A stretch of DNA of 64,000 bases from Clostridium algoriphilum (GTDB lineage Bacteria; Bacillota; Clostridia; Clostridiales; Clostridiaceae): positions 25,704 through 89,703 of the forward strand of contig NZ_JAIZZK010000018.1 of assembly GCF_020443705.1 (NCBI RefSeq). Reading direction: 5' to 3'. A model generated the notes under the pieces. It did no database searches, was not told the DNA's origin, and saw nothing but the letters and a program-made list of their open reading frames with translations. The translations under genes were made by a program, and so were the position numbers. Positions 41,046-50,086 of the stretch are shown one piece after another; the first letter of the stretch is position 1, and every line of letters begins with the position of its first letter.

Positions 41046-43017
41046 ATTGTGCTCTAAAACTATACAATGTTCCACTTGTATTTGCTGTACCCCTTATCGT
41101 AAAACCTGCGTCTGTAATTGTTATATCTGGTGCAACTTCGTGTGAAATTACTGAACTCATAACAAAGTAATTATTTGAAGATATTTGTATTAAAGCAGCC
41201 TTAAATTTAACAATAATATGTTGGCTAGTTGTTCCATCCCCACTATATATTCCTGTAACCGGTCTTCTAGTTCCTGATTCTGCAGGATCTAAATTATCAT
41301 ACCTTTGAAAATCCCCTATAACCTCCAAATTAATATTATAATTTCTAACTAAATTATAGTCTCTCTTAACTGCTAAAAAATCAGTATTGGGGCTGGTTAC
41401 AACTCCGTTTACTACTATTCCGTCATAAACACTCGTGGGAACGGATAAATTAACTAAACTGTAATTGCCACCTATTGAAATGTTATTTGCATTTACATCA
41501 ATTTTTATTCCTTTACCGCCTGCTCTAAATAAAAAGCAATCTTTGTATACATCTTGTATGTTCCCTTTAATAGTAAGGTTATTACAGACGCCATCACTAT
41601 CTATTATTTCATTGCAATATGTGTCTAATCCTTCTACCTCAAGTTTTGTTCCACTTACATTTAACTCAATATTTAAATTATCACAACCATTCAACATAAA
41701 AAGTGCCTTCCTAACATTACCACATTGATAATGTATATTATTGGATACTTGACAATTTCTCACATATCCTTCTATGTAGCCACTGGAACCTTGTAACTGA
41801 TTCCCTGAAATAATAACACCCATTAAATTTTTCGCATTTGTTCCGGTATTTTTAAGTATCATGCAAGGTGAAAAATGAACTGTGTTGTTCTTAAATGTAA
41901 ACCCTCTAAAACTTGTAGTAAATAACCCATTATTTGAGGAACCCGGGACATATACAGAAATATCCGGAAAACCAGCGTCTATAATATAACTTCTAATATC
42001 ATAAAAGAATGTAGACTCAAAGCTCACCCCATGCCCTTTTGTTTTTACTACTGTTTCAGTTTCGGCTATATAAGAATTTTTTACGTTCATATCAAAATCT
42101 GCTGTATTTAGAACTCTATCATCTTTAAATAAAATTGAACCTACAACAAATATACCAGGTCCTTGTATTCTAATTGAATCAATATTGAATCCATTCACCT
42201 GTACCGAAAATGGAATTAAAGCAGTAGATTTAAGCCATGAATTAACTAACCCACTACCTAATATCTTTAAATCTGATTTGTTACTCGGTATAACTAAATT
42301 TGTAAAGTTATATGAATAATTAGTTCTTGGAAAAAATAAAACTCCTGGACTTGGTGTATCATTAATAGCTGTTTGTATTGCTATAGTGTCATCAGTTATA
42401 CCATCCCCTTTAGCTCCATAATCTTGTACATTTATATATAAATCATATTTTTCCACTTTTCTAATAGCTAATACATTATGTACATCAGCTATACTATTAT
42501 TAATTACCTTTCGGTTTCCACCATTAATAACAGTGAAAGTTGTATATGTCCTTAACATAACGTAATCATATAAGAAATTACTTATATTTGAAGTTACATA
42601 AATAGAATCATTTCCAATAGCTACATTGACTTGATATATCCACGAGTAAGCACCTTGAAATGCTGAAGCCATATAATCTCCATGTGTTCCTGCACTTGCA
42701 TATCCATATAAAATTAATCCCACGTCGGGGTCTGTTGCCCATAGCCCTACCTCACATATATAAGTTGTTACTGGCATATCAATGTTGCTTATTGCTCCAC
42801 TAATTGCTGCGGATTTTTTTAATGTATTTAGTGAAATTAATGGAATTAAAACATCGAATTTAGTTAATACTAAATCGGTTAATGTAGCTGTATTTTGCGT
42901 GTATACTTGCCCTGAACCTATTGATAATTTAGTAAATATAATAGGTTTCCCAGCTTGTGATTTTGTATATAATGCTTGCCCAGCATTGGTTATTGACATA
43001 GTTCCGAAAATAGCCAT
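41044..43017 (-). CDS. Phage-tail-fibre-like protein with pectate-lyase-type beta helix
   Basis: This 657-residue protein starts like phage tail fibre/collar proteins (MAIFGTMSITNAGQALYTKSQAG, then FTKLSIGSGQ and a YICEVGLWATDPD strand), up to about residue 150. Residues about 190-560 begin with NVQDYGAKGDGITDDT, the start signature of pectate-lyase superfamily beta helices, followed by many short strand repeats. The C-terminal domain is unrecognised. No signal peptide. No other phage gene is nearby, and separate terminators isolate it from its GGDEF-EAL neighbours. It may be a remnant of a tail-derived particle, a receptor-binding protein used by one encoded elsewhere, or a domesticated adhesin. 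AAGGAGAAAA precedes the ATG. Confidence 0.85.
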   Translation of the reverse strand: MAIFGTMSITNAGQALYTKSQAGKPIIFTKLSIGSGQVYTQNTATLTDLVLTKFDVLIPLISLNTLKKSAAISGAISNIDMPVTTYICEVGLWATDPDVGLILYGYASAGTHGDYMASAFQGAYSWIYQVNVAIGNDSIYVTSNISNFLYDYVMLRTYTTFTVINGGNRKVINNSIADVHNVLAIRKVEKYDLYINVQDYGAKGDGITDDTIAIQTAINDTPSPGVLFFPRTNYSYNFTNLVIPSNKSDLKILGSGLVNSWLKSTALIPFSVQVNGFNIDSIRIQGPGIFVVGSILFKDDRVLNTADFDMNVKNSYIAETETVVKTKGHGVSFESTFFYDIRSYIIDAGFPDISVYVPGSSNNGLFTTSFRGFTFKNNTVHFSPCMILKNTGTNAKNLMGVIISGNQLQGSSGYIEGYVRNCQVSNNIHYQCGNVRKALFMLNGCDNLNIELNVSGTKLEVEGLDTYCNEIIDSDGVCNNLTIKGNIQDVYKDCFLFRAGGKGIKIDVNANNISIGGNYSLVNLSVPTSVYDGIVVNGVVTSPNTDFLAVKRDYNLVRNYNINLEVIGDFQRYDNLDPAESGTRRPVTGIYSGDGTTSQHIIVKFKAALIQISSNNYFVMSSVISHEVAPDITITDAGFTIRGTANTSGTLYSFRAQ

Positions 43018-43157
43018 CCATTTTTCTCCTTATTGGTTGATTTTGTTTGTTATTATTTCTTATATTATCATACTCAAATTCACTGTAAAGGTGAGTAGTC
43101 TTTTACCCCCATATTTCATACATTTCTGGAATTGTTCCTTGCCTATTATATAAAAAG

Positions 43158-43194
43158 CTTAAAAATAAAAAGCTGTAATATAAAAATTACAACT
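43158..43194 (-). terminator. Terminator of GGDEF-EAL copy 2
   Basis: On the minus strand, TTGTAAT and ATTACAGC pair, followed by TTTTTATTTTT. Confidence 0.65.
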
Positions 43195-43201
43195 CTTACG
43201 T

Positions 43202-45238
43202 TTATTTATAAGGTTCAACCCAATTAGTTTTCAAAAACTTTTCTTCAATTTCACTTGTGGGGAGAGGTCTACTAAAATAATAACCTTGTATTTGGTTACA
43301 ACCCATTTCTTTGAGCAAGTTAATTTGTTCTTTGATTTCAGCTCCTTCTGCAATAACCACTAAATCTATTTTTTGCGCAAGTTGTACTATTCCATCTAAG
43401 ATAGCTTTCTCTCTTTTATTTGTAAGAATATTATCAATAAAAGATTTATCTATTTTCAATGTATTTATAGGCAACTGTTTTAAATAACTAAGAGAAGAGA
43501 ATCCTGTTCCAAAATCATCCAAAGCAATATTTATACCTAAGTCTCTAATCACAGTAAGTACCCTAACACTTTTTTCAAAATCTTTTAACAAAATACTTTC
43601 TGTAATTTCTACTTCTACAAATATAGGATTAATCTTTGTTTCAGTTATAATATCCTTCAGGCTTTGTTCAAATTCATCATTGAGTAATTGAATTGCAGAT
43701 AAATTTATTGCTATAGTATCATATAAGTAACCTTTACTCTTCCATAATTTATTTTGTAGGCATACTGTTTTTATAACCCAATAACCAATCGGGATTATTA
43801 GACCGCTTTGCTCAGCAACGGGTATAAACTCTGAAGGTGGTACTTTGCCAAGTTTCGAACTATTCCACCTTAAAAGTGCTTCGAAACCTTTTATCTTATT
43901 ATTTATAATATCTATTTGTGGTTGATAATGAATTTCAAGTTCATTATTGTCTAATGCAGACCTTAACCCTTTTTCTATTTGAACACGCCTTGCAACTACA
44001 TCACTCATACTTTTGTTAAAGAAACAATATTTACCTTTACCATTGTATTTAGCACTGTACATTGCAGTATCTGCATTTTTAAATAGTATACAAGTTTCCT
44101 CACCATCATTTGGAAACACCGCGATACCAATACTTGCTGAAGTATATACATGTTTGTTTTCTATACTTATGTCACAATCTAGTACTTTTAATAGTCTTTC
44201 GCAAAGATTTCTTATCTGATCTGAGTCCTTAATATTTTTAAGTAAAATAAAAAACTCGTCTCCTCCTACTCTTGAAACAAGATCTTCTTGTCTAACCGAC
44301 TCTTTAATAAGTGTTGCAACATTCTTTAATAATTTATCCCCATAATCATGCCCTAAAGTATCATTAATTTCCTTAAAATTATCTAAGTCAATAAATAACA
44401 CAGCAAGCTTAACTTGCTTATCTTTTGCCTTGATAATTTCATTATCGAGTATACTAATAAATAATTTCCTATTAGGTATATCTGTTAATATATCATAGTA
44501 CTTAAGTTTATTAATTCTTTCTTCAAAATCCTTTTGATCAGATATATCTGTAACAGAACCAGAAAGCTTAATTGCAATGCCACTTTTATTTCTCGTGCAC
44601 ATGCCTCTAATTAAAACCCACTTATCATCTGCGCTATCTGTCCTAACTCTAAAACTGCTTCTATAATGTAACGTTTTACCATTAATGCAATTTTTAAAAT
44701 CATTTAATACTCTATCTCTATCTTCCTTCGCAATTAAATCAGATAAGTTCTCAAAAGAAGGTATAACATCTTTATCATATCCTGTAATATCATTGAACTT
44801 ATCTGACGAAAAAAATTCTCTATTTATAATATCAACTTCCCAAATAGCATCCTCGGTAGCTTCTACAGCTATTCTATATCTTTCTTCGCTTTTTTCAATT
44901 TTTGCAAGCTTTATATATATTTGATCATATTGATAACTTAATTCTTCTTTTGCATCTATTAATTGACCATAAGTAGCCTTAATTTCTTCATAATCCATAT
45001 TAGATTTATGTGAACATAGATTACATTTTTTAATGCATTTGCAAATCATAAAATACATTGTAATTGATGTTATAAGAACATACCCGACTGATTTAATTGT
45101 CTGAATACATATTATTATAGGTTTCCCATAGGTAAGGTTTATTAGAGTACCATCTAAATATAATATCCAAAGTATACTAATTAAAGCATATATTATAGTT
45201 ATTTTAATCATAGTTAAATATTTTTGTTTGCCATTCAC
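43202..45238 (-). CDS. Membrane PAS-GGDEF-EAL protein (c-di-GMP), copy 2
   Basis: This 678-residue protein is the paralogue of the one at 38598-40715, with the same order: two membrane helices (about 11-26 and 39-66), coiled coil, PAS, GGDEF, EAL. The motifs are RVGGDEFFILL with I-site RQED, GFEALLRW, and DDFGTGFSSL. The N-terminal sensor segments differ most, notably a Cys cluster CKCIKKCNLC after TM2 that is absent in copy 1 and might bind metal or be redox-active. AGGAGG precedes the start. The similarity suggests a local duplication now separated by the tail-fibre-like gene. Confidence 0.95.
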   Translation of the reverse strand: MNGKQKYLTMIKITIIYALISILWILYLDGTLINLTYGKPIIICIQTIKSVGYVLITSITMYFMICKCIKKCNLCSHKSNMDYEEIKATYGQLIDAKEELSYQYDQIYIKLAKIEKSEERYRIAVEATEDAIWEVDIINREFFSSDKFNDITGYDKDVIPSFENLSDLIAKEDRDRVLNDFKNCINGKTLHYRSSFRVRTDSADDKWVLIRGMCTRNKSGIAIKLSGSVTDISDQKDFEERINKLKYYDILTDIPNRKLFISILDNEIIKAKDKQVKLAVLFIDLDNFKEINDTLGHDYGDKLLKNVATLIKESVRQEDLVSRVGGDEFFILLKNIKDSDQIRNLCERLLKVLDCDISIENKHVYTSASIGIAVFPNDGEETCILFKNADTAMYSAKYNGKGKYCFFNKSMSDVVARRVQIEKGLRSALDNNELEIHYQPQIDIINNKIKGFEALLRWNSSKLGKVPPSEFIPVAEQSGLIIPIGYWVIKTVCLQNKLWKSKGYLYDTIAINLSAIQLLNDEFEQSLKDIITETKINPIFVEVEITESILLKDFEKSVRVLTVIRDLGINIALDDFGTGFSSLSYLKQLPINTLKIDKSFIDNILTNKREKAILDGIVQLAQKIDLVVIAEGAEIKEQINLLKEMGCNQIQGYYFSRPLPTSEIEEKFLKTNWVEPYK

Positions 45239-45494
45239 CTATATTCCTCCAATTGTCATATATATTTCAGTTGATTGCCACTATATTAGAATGTGCCCAA
45301 GTACTATATTATCGTTATTAATATATTTTTAATAATAGTTTTTATGAATATAATCTTATTTAAGTTATATTTATTTTAATTAAAGTTATTATAAGATTTT
45401 TTCTACTGTATTTTACAATTCTTTCATTATGTTTATCAGTATATTATATATTCCATAAAACTTTACTAATTTATAAATAATTAAATTTACTATC

Positions 45495-45522
45495 TTGACA
45501 TAATTATTGCAAGTGGTATAAT
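45495..45522 (+). promoter_or_regulatory. Sigma-A promoter of thrS leader
   Basis: TTGACA, 16-nt spacer, TATAAT: perfect hexamers about 20 nt upstream of the T-box RNA. Confidence 0.9.
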
Positions 45523-45540
45523 TAATGTAAATACATATAT

Positions 45541-45775
45541 TAATACTACGAAGAGAAAAGTAAGCCACGGCACATTTACAGAGAAGGAATACCTTAGCTG
45601 GAAGTATTCTTAAATGTTCGTCCCTGAAGACTACCTCTGAGTGACTTCAATAGAGTCCGGTAATTCCGTTATAATTAATAAGTGGTTTATTTTATAAACA
45701 ATTTGGGTGGAACCGCGGGAAATTATAATCTCGTCCCAATTCTATAGTTAGAATTGGGACGGGATTTTTTTATTT
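45541..45775 (+). ncRNA. T-box leader (Thr)
   Basis: Stem I-like start ACGAAGAGAAAAGTAA, the T-box sequence GGGTGGAACCGCGGG at 45705-45719 and a terminator CGTCCCAATTC / GAATTGGGACG with T-run (45732-45775) identify a T-box. Uncharged tRNA-Thr would stabilise the antiterminator. ACT within TGAGTGACTTCA is a candidate specifier triplet. It regulates thrS directly downstream. Confidence 0.93.
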
Positions 45776-45846
45776 TAAAAAATATATTTATAATATTTTT
45801 TTAAAGCTGCCTTATACAACTCAGATAATAGAAAGGGGTAATATAA

Positions 45847-47784
45847 ATGGTAAATATCAAACTAAAAGATGGTTCAATCAAGTCTTACGATTCTGGAACA
45901 ACTATAATTGAAATTGCAAAAGATATTAGTGAGGGACTTGCAAGAGTTGCTTGTGCTGGTACTGTAAATGGTGAAACTGTAGATTTACGTTACAAGATAA
46001 CTGAGGATTGTGATGTTAGTATTTTAACATTTGATAGTGAGGAAGGTAAAAAAGCCTTTAGACATACTGCCACTCATATTCTAGCTCAAGCTGTAAAAAG
46101 GCTATTTCCAAATACTAAACTTGCAATTGGACCTTCTATAGATGGCGGATTTTATTACGATTTCGATAAACAAAATTCATTCTCTGCGGATGAAATTAAA
46201 CTAATTGAAGCTGAAATGAAAAAAATTGTTAAAGAAGATTTACCAATAGAAAGATTTGAACTTAACAGAGCCGAAGCTATCTCTTTCATGGGAGGAATAG
46301 ATGAAAATTTCAAAGTTCAATTAATTGAAGATTTACCTGTAGATGCAGTTTTATCCTTCTACAAACATGGTGAGTTTACTGATCTTTGTGCAGGACCACA
46401 TCTAATGTCTACAAAGTATGTAAAAGCCTTTAAACTTACTCAAGTTGCAGGAGCATACTGGAGAGGTAATGAGAAAAACAAAATGCTTAGCCGTATATAC
46501 GGAACTGCTTTCACAAAAAAATCTGATTTAGATGCTCATATAGAAAAAATGGAAGATGCTAAAAAAAGAGACCATAATAAGCTTGGACGTGAACTTAAAT
46601 TCTTTACTACATCAGAAATAATTGGTCAAGGTTTACCTCTACTTATGCCTAATGGTGCAAAGGTAATCCAGTTATTACAACGTTTTGTTGAAGATGAGGA
46701 AGAAAAAAGAGGTTATGTTTTAACTAAGACTCCTTTAATGGCTAAAAGTGAATTATATAAAGTATCTGGTCATTGGGATCATTATAAAGATGGAATGTTT
46801 ATTCTTGGTGATGAATCTAAGGGTGAAGACGTTATGGCACTCCGTCCTATGACATGCCCATTCCAATTTACAATTTATAATGCAGATCAGAAAAGTTATC
46901 GTGATCTTCCAATTAGATATGCAGAAACTTCAACATTATTTAGGAATGAATCTTCCGGTGAAATGCATGGTCTTACAAGAGTACGTCAGTTCACTATCTC
47001 TGAGGGTCATTTAGTTGTTACTCCTGAACAATTAGAAGATGAATTTAAAGGTGTTGTAGATTTAATTAATTATATGCTAAAAACACTTGGAATTGAAAAT
47101 GATGTTACTTATAGATTCTCTAAATGGGATCCAAATAACAAAGAAAAGTATATAGATAACCCTGAAGCTTGGGCATTAACAGAATCTAAGATGAAAGTCA
47201 TACTCGATGATCTTAAAATAGACTATAAAGAAGCTATCGGTGAAGCTGCTTTCTACGGTCCTAAACTAGATCTACAGTTTAAAAATGTTTATGGTAAAGA
47301 AGATACTATAATTACTGTACAAATTGACTTCCAATTACCAGATAGATTTGACATGAGTTATATTGATAAAGATGGAGTTAAGAAACGTCCATATGTTATT
47401 CATAGAACTTCTATTGGTTGCTATGAGCGAACACTTGCAATGCTTATAGAAAAATATGCTGGTGCTTTCCCAGCTTGGCTTGCACCATTACAAGTTAAGG
47501 TATTACCAATTTCTGAGAAATTTCATGATTATGCAGATAAAGTAGTCGCAAAGCTTAAGAAATCAAGGATTAGAGTCGAGGCAGACTTTAGAGCTGAAAA
47601 AATTGGATACAAAATCCGTGAAGCTCGAAATGAAAGAGCTCCTTTCCTTCTAATAGTTGGTGAAAAAGAAGCAGAACTCAATGAAGTTTCTGTTAGAAGT
47701 CGTAAAAATGGCGAAGAAGGTGCTACTTCCCTAGATTCATTTATTAAAAGAATTAAAGAAGAAATTGAAACTAAACAATTATAA
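45847..47784 (+). CDS. thrS: Threonyl-tRNA synthetase
   Basis: This class II synthetase of 645 residues charges tRNA-Thr. It has an N-terminal TGS domain (1-62), the second additional (editing-type) domain with HTATHILAQAV and the HxxxC-like LCAGPHL region, a catalytic core with RPMTCPFQ, RNESSGEMHGLTRVRQF and the motif 3 region HRTSIGCYERTLAML, and the C-terminal anticodon domain starting about 540. The start has AAAGGGG. A T-box precedes it. It is monocistronic. Confidence 0.98.
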   Translation: MVNIKLKDGSIKSYDSGTTIIEIAKDISEGLARVACAGTVNGETVDLRYKITEDCDVSILTFDSEEGKKAFRHTATHILAQAVKRLFPNTKLAIGPSIDGGFYYDFDKQNSFSADEIKLIEAEMKKIVKEDLPIERFELNRAEAISFMGGIDENFKVQLIEDLPVDAVLSFYKHGEFTDLCAGPHLMSTKYVKAFKLTQVAGAYWRGNEKNKMLSRIYGTAFTKKSDLDAHIEKMEDAKKRDHNKLGRELKFFTTSEIIGQGLPLLMPNGAKVIQLLQRFVEDEEEKRGYVLTKTPLMAKSELYKVSGHWDHYKDGMFILGDESKGEDVMALRPMTCPFQFTIYNADQKSYRDLPIRYAETSTLFRNESSGEMHGLTRVRQFTISEGHLVVTPEQLEDEFKGVVDLINYMLKTLGIENDVTYRFSKWDPNNKEKYIDNPEAWALTESKMKVILDDLKIDYKEAIGEAAFYGPKLDLQFKNVYGKEDTIITVQIDFQLPDRFDMSYIDKDGVKKRPYVIHRTSIGCYERTLAMLIEKYAGAFPAWLAPLQVKVLPISEKFHDYADKVVAKLKKSRIRVEADFRAEKIGYKIREARNERAPFLLIVGEKEAELNEVSVRSRKNGEEGATSLDSFIKRIKEEIETKQL

Positions 47785-47786
47785 TA

Positions 47787-47830
47787 ATAAAAATCCAGTA
47801 CAAGATAAAATCTTGTACTGGATTTTTATT
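47787..47830. terminator. Bidirectional terminator thrS/glnS
   Basis: AATAAAAATCCAGTACAAGA and its complement around TAAAA; it overlaps the glnS stop codon. Confidence 0.9.
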
Positions 47831-49487
47831 ATTTTTGTATTTTAAAAGAACTTTTCAAAGATACTACCCTATTAAACACCATTTTTGCGTCAGTTGAGTA
47901 TTTAGAATCCACATTAAAATATCCATGTCTAAAAAATTGGAATTTATCTAATGGTTTTGAACCTTTCATATTGGGTTCTATAAACCCTTGTAATATTTCA
48001 ATGGAATCTGGGTTTATTTGATCTAAGAATGTTTTCCCTTCTTCCTGTTTCTCGTCTAGTATTAAAGGTTCAAATAATCTAAATTCTGCAGGTATTGCAT
48101 TTACTGCATCTACAAAATGGATTGTCCCTTTAACTTTTCTTCCAGTAAATCCGCTACCACTCTTAGTCTCTGGATCATAAGTACAATGTAATTCAGATAC
48201 ATTTCCTTCTGAATCTTTAACTATATCATTACATTTTATAAAGTAAGCACCCTTGAGTCTTACTTCGTTACCTATAAACAATCTAAAGTATTTCTTTGGT
48301 GGATTTTCCATGAAGTCTTCTTGTTCTATATATATCTCTCTTGAGAATGAAACTTGACGAGTTCCCATTTCTGGTACATCTTGATTATTCTCAATAGTAA
48401 GCATTTCTACTTGTGATTCTGGATAATTTGTAATAACTACCTTTAATGGTTTTAAAACTACCATAGTTCTAGGAGTTTTAAGACTTAAATCTTCTCTTAT
48501 AAAATGCTCTAAAAGTCTTCCATCTACGGTGCTGCTAGCCTTCGCAACTCCAATTTCTCTGCAAAAATTACGTATAGCTTCAGGTGTGTAACCACGACGC
48601 CTAAGTCCTGCTACAGTTGGCATACGTGGATCATCCCAACCATCTACGACTGACTCATCTACTAATTGCTTAAGATTTCTTTTGCTCATTACTGTGTTAG
48701 TTATATTCAATCTTGCAAATTCAATCTGTCTTGGTTTGTTTTCCATTTCACAATTGTTTACAACCCAATCATATAGTGGACGATGATCTTCAAATTCTAA
48801 AGTACAAATAGAATGTGTTATCCCTTCAATTGCATCTTCTAAAGGATGAGCATAATCATACATTGGATATATACACCATTTATCTCCTGTATTATGATGT
48901 ACTGCATGAGATATACGATAAATTACTGGATCTCTCATGTTCATATTGGGAGAACTCATATCTATTCTTGCCCTTGCAACTTTTGTTCCATCTTTAAATT
49001 CACCTTTTCTCATACGTTCAAAAAGGTCTAAGTTTTCTTCTACGGTTCTGTTTATGTATGGGCTTTCCTTACCCGACTCTCTTAAAGTGCCTCTGTATTC
49101 TTTCATCTCTTCTGCTGTTAAATCGCAAATATAAGCTTTACCTTTTTTTATTAATAATACAGCGCGTTTATACATTTCATCAAAATAGTTTGAAGCAAAG
49201 AATAGGTTATCCCACTTATATCCAAGCCATTTTACATCTTCTTCTATGGAGCTCACGTACTCTTTATCTTCTTTTGCTGGGTTTGTATCATCAAAACGTA
49301 AATTTGTTTTACCTTTAAATTGATCTGCTAATTCAAAGTTTAGAATAATTGATTTTGCATGGCCAATATGTAAGTATCCGTTAGGTTCTGGTGGAAATCG
49401 AGTAATAATCGTTTTGTGTTTTCCAGTCTCTATATCTTCTAAAACAATGTTTCTTATGAAATTCGATGAAGTGGTTTTATTATCCAT
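47829..49487 (-). CDS. glnS: Glutaminyl-tRNA synthetase
   Basis: This class I synthetase of 552 residues has the HIGH motif as HIGHAKS (in [14 protein letters not shown]), the KMSKS-like [10 protein letters not shown] near 265-275, and the two-barrel anticodon-binding C-terminal half starting about 340 ([11 protein letters not shown]). Length and N-terminus match bacterial GlnRS. No leader switch was found. The presence of GlnRS does not exclude the GatCAB route used by many clostridia for Asn or Gln. Confidence 0.97.
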   Translation of the reverse strand: MDNKTTSSNFIRNIVLEDIETGKHKTIITRFPPEPNGYLHIGHAKSIILNFELADQFKGKTNLRFDDTNPAKEDKEYVSSIEEDVKWLGYKWDNLFFASNYFDEMYKRAVLLIKKGKAYICDLTAEEMKEYRGTLRESGKESPYINRTVEENLDLFERMRKGEFKDGTKVARARIDMSSPNMNMRDPVIYRISHAVHHNTGDKWCIYPMYDYAHPLEDAIEGITHSICTLEFEDHRPLYDWVVNNCEMENKPRQIEFARLNITNTVMSKRNLKQLVDESVVDGWDDPRMPTVAGLRRRGYTPEAIRNFCREIGVAKASSTVDGRLLEHFIREDLSLKTPRTMVVLKPLKVVITNYPESQVEMLTIENNQDVPEMGTRQVSFSREIYIEQEDFMENPPKKYFRLFIGNEVRLKGAYFIKCNDIVKDSEGNVSELHCTYDPETKSGSGFTGRKVKGTIHFVDAVNAIPAEFRLFEPLILDEKQEEGKTFLDQINPDSIEILQGFIEPNMKGSKPLDKFQFFRHGYFNVDSKYSTDAKMVFNRVVSLKSSFKIQK

Positions 49488-49965
49488 GTTCGTAACCTTC
49501 CTTTTGATCTGGTTTATTTGTAAGTTTTACCTATATTCTCTTAAATATATCACAAAAACAGATTTTTTCCTATAGTTTTCAACGTATCGTGGTATATAAC
49601 GACATTTATTTATAATATCTTTATCATATTTATAAGTTACCTAGACAGTTTTACCATATTATTGATTTATTACTCTACCAATAAATTTATCTACATCTAA
49701 ATCATTGCCAAATAACCTCTCAATAATCAGTTTTCTTAAATTTAATTAGCTTATAGAATTAAAGGTGACCCATAATATTTACATAATATCTATTATTATT
49801 ATAAACCTTTATTAGTCTATTCATCAACAATCAATTTAAATTATTTTTATGTATTTTTAATACCTGTAGTGTATTATTCATGTAAATTATTTGTATTAAC
49901 ATATTTATGTATTTTATAACAATATATTGTTTACATTAGTTAAAATATCCTATAATTATAATAAC
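49488..49965. other. Intergenic, no intact gene
   Basis: On the minus strand near 49666-49745, a short readable piece, KLIIERLFGNDLDVDKF ending in a stop, looks like the tail of a lost protein. There is no start or upstream continuation. The rest is AT-rich spacer. Confidence 0.3.
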
Positions 49966-49994
49966 TTGACAGTTAGCTGTGTAAAGCCTAGAAT
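49966..49994 (+). promoter_or_regulatory. Sigma-A promoter of GH3 gene
   Basis: TTGACA, 17-nt spacer, TAGAAT, about 90 nt upstream of the GH3 start. Confidence 0.75.
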
Positions 49995-50086
49995 AAAGAA
50001 AAATAGTGTTGTTAATAACGCTTAAAGAAAGGAGGAAAACACCTTTAGATTGCTTATTATGAAATTATAATTAGGGGGGGAAATTA

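Noticed and set aside
38598..45238. Prophage covering the tail-fibre-like gene
   Set aside because: No capsid, terminase, portal, integrase or lysis genes are seen on either side; only one tail-type gene is present.
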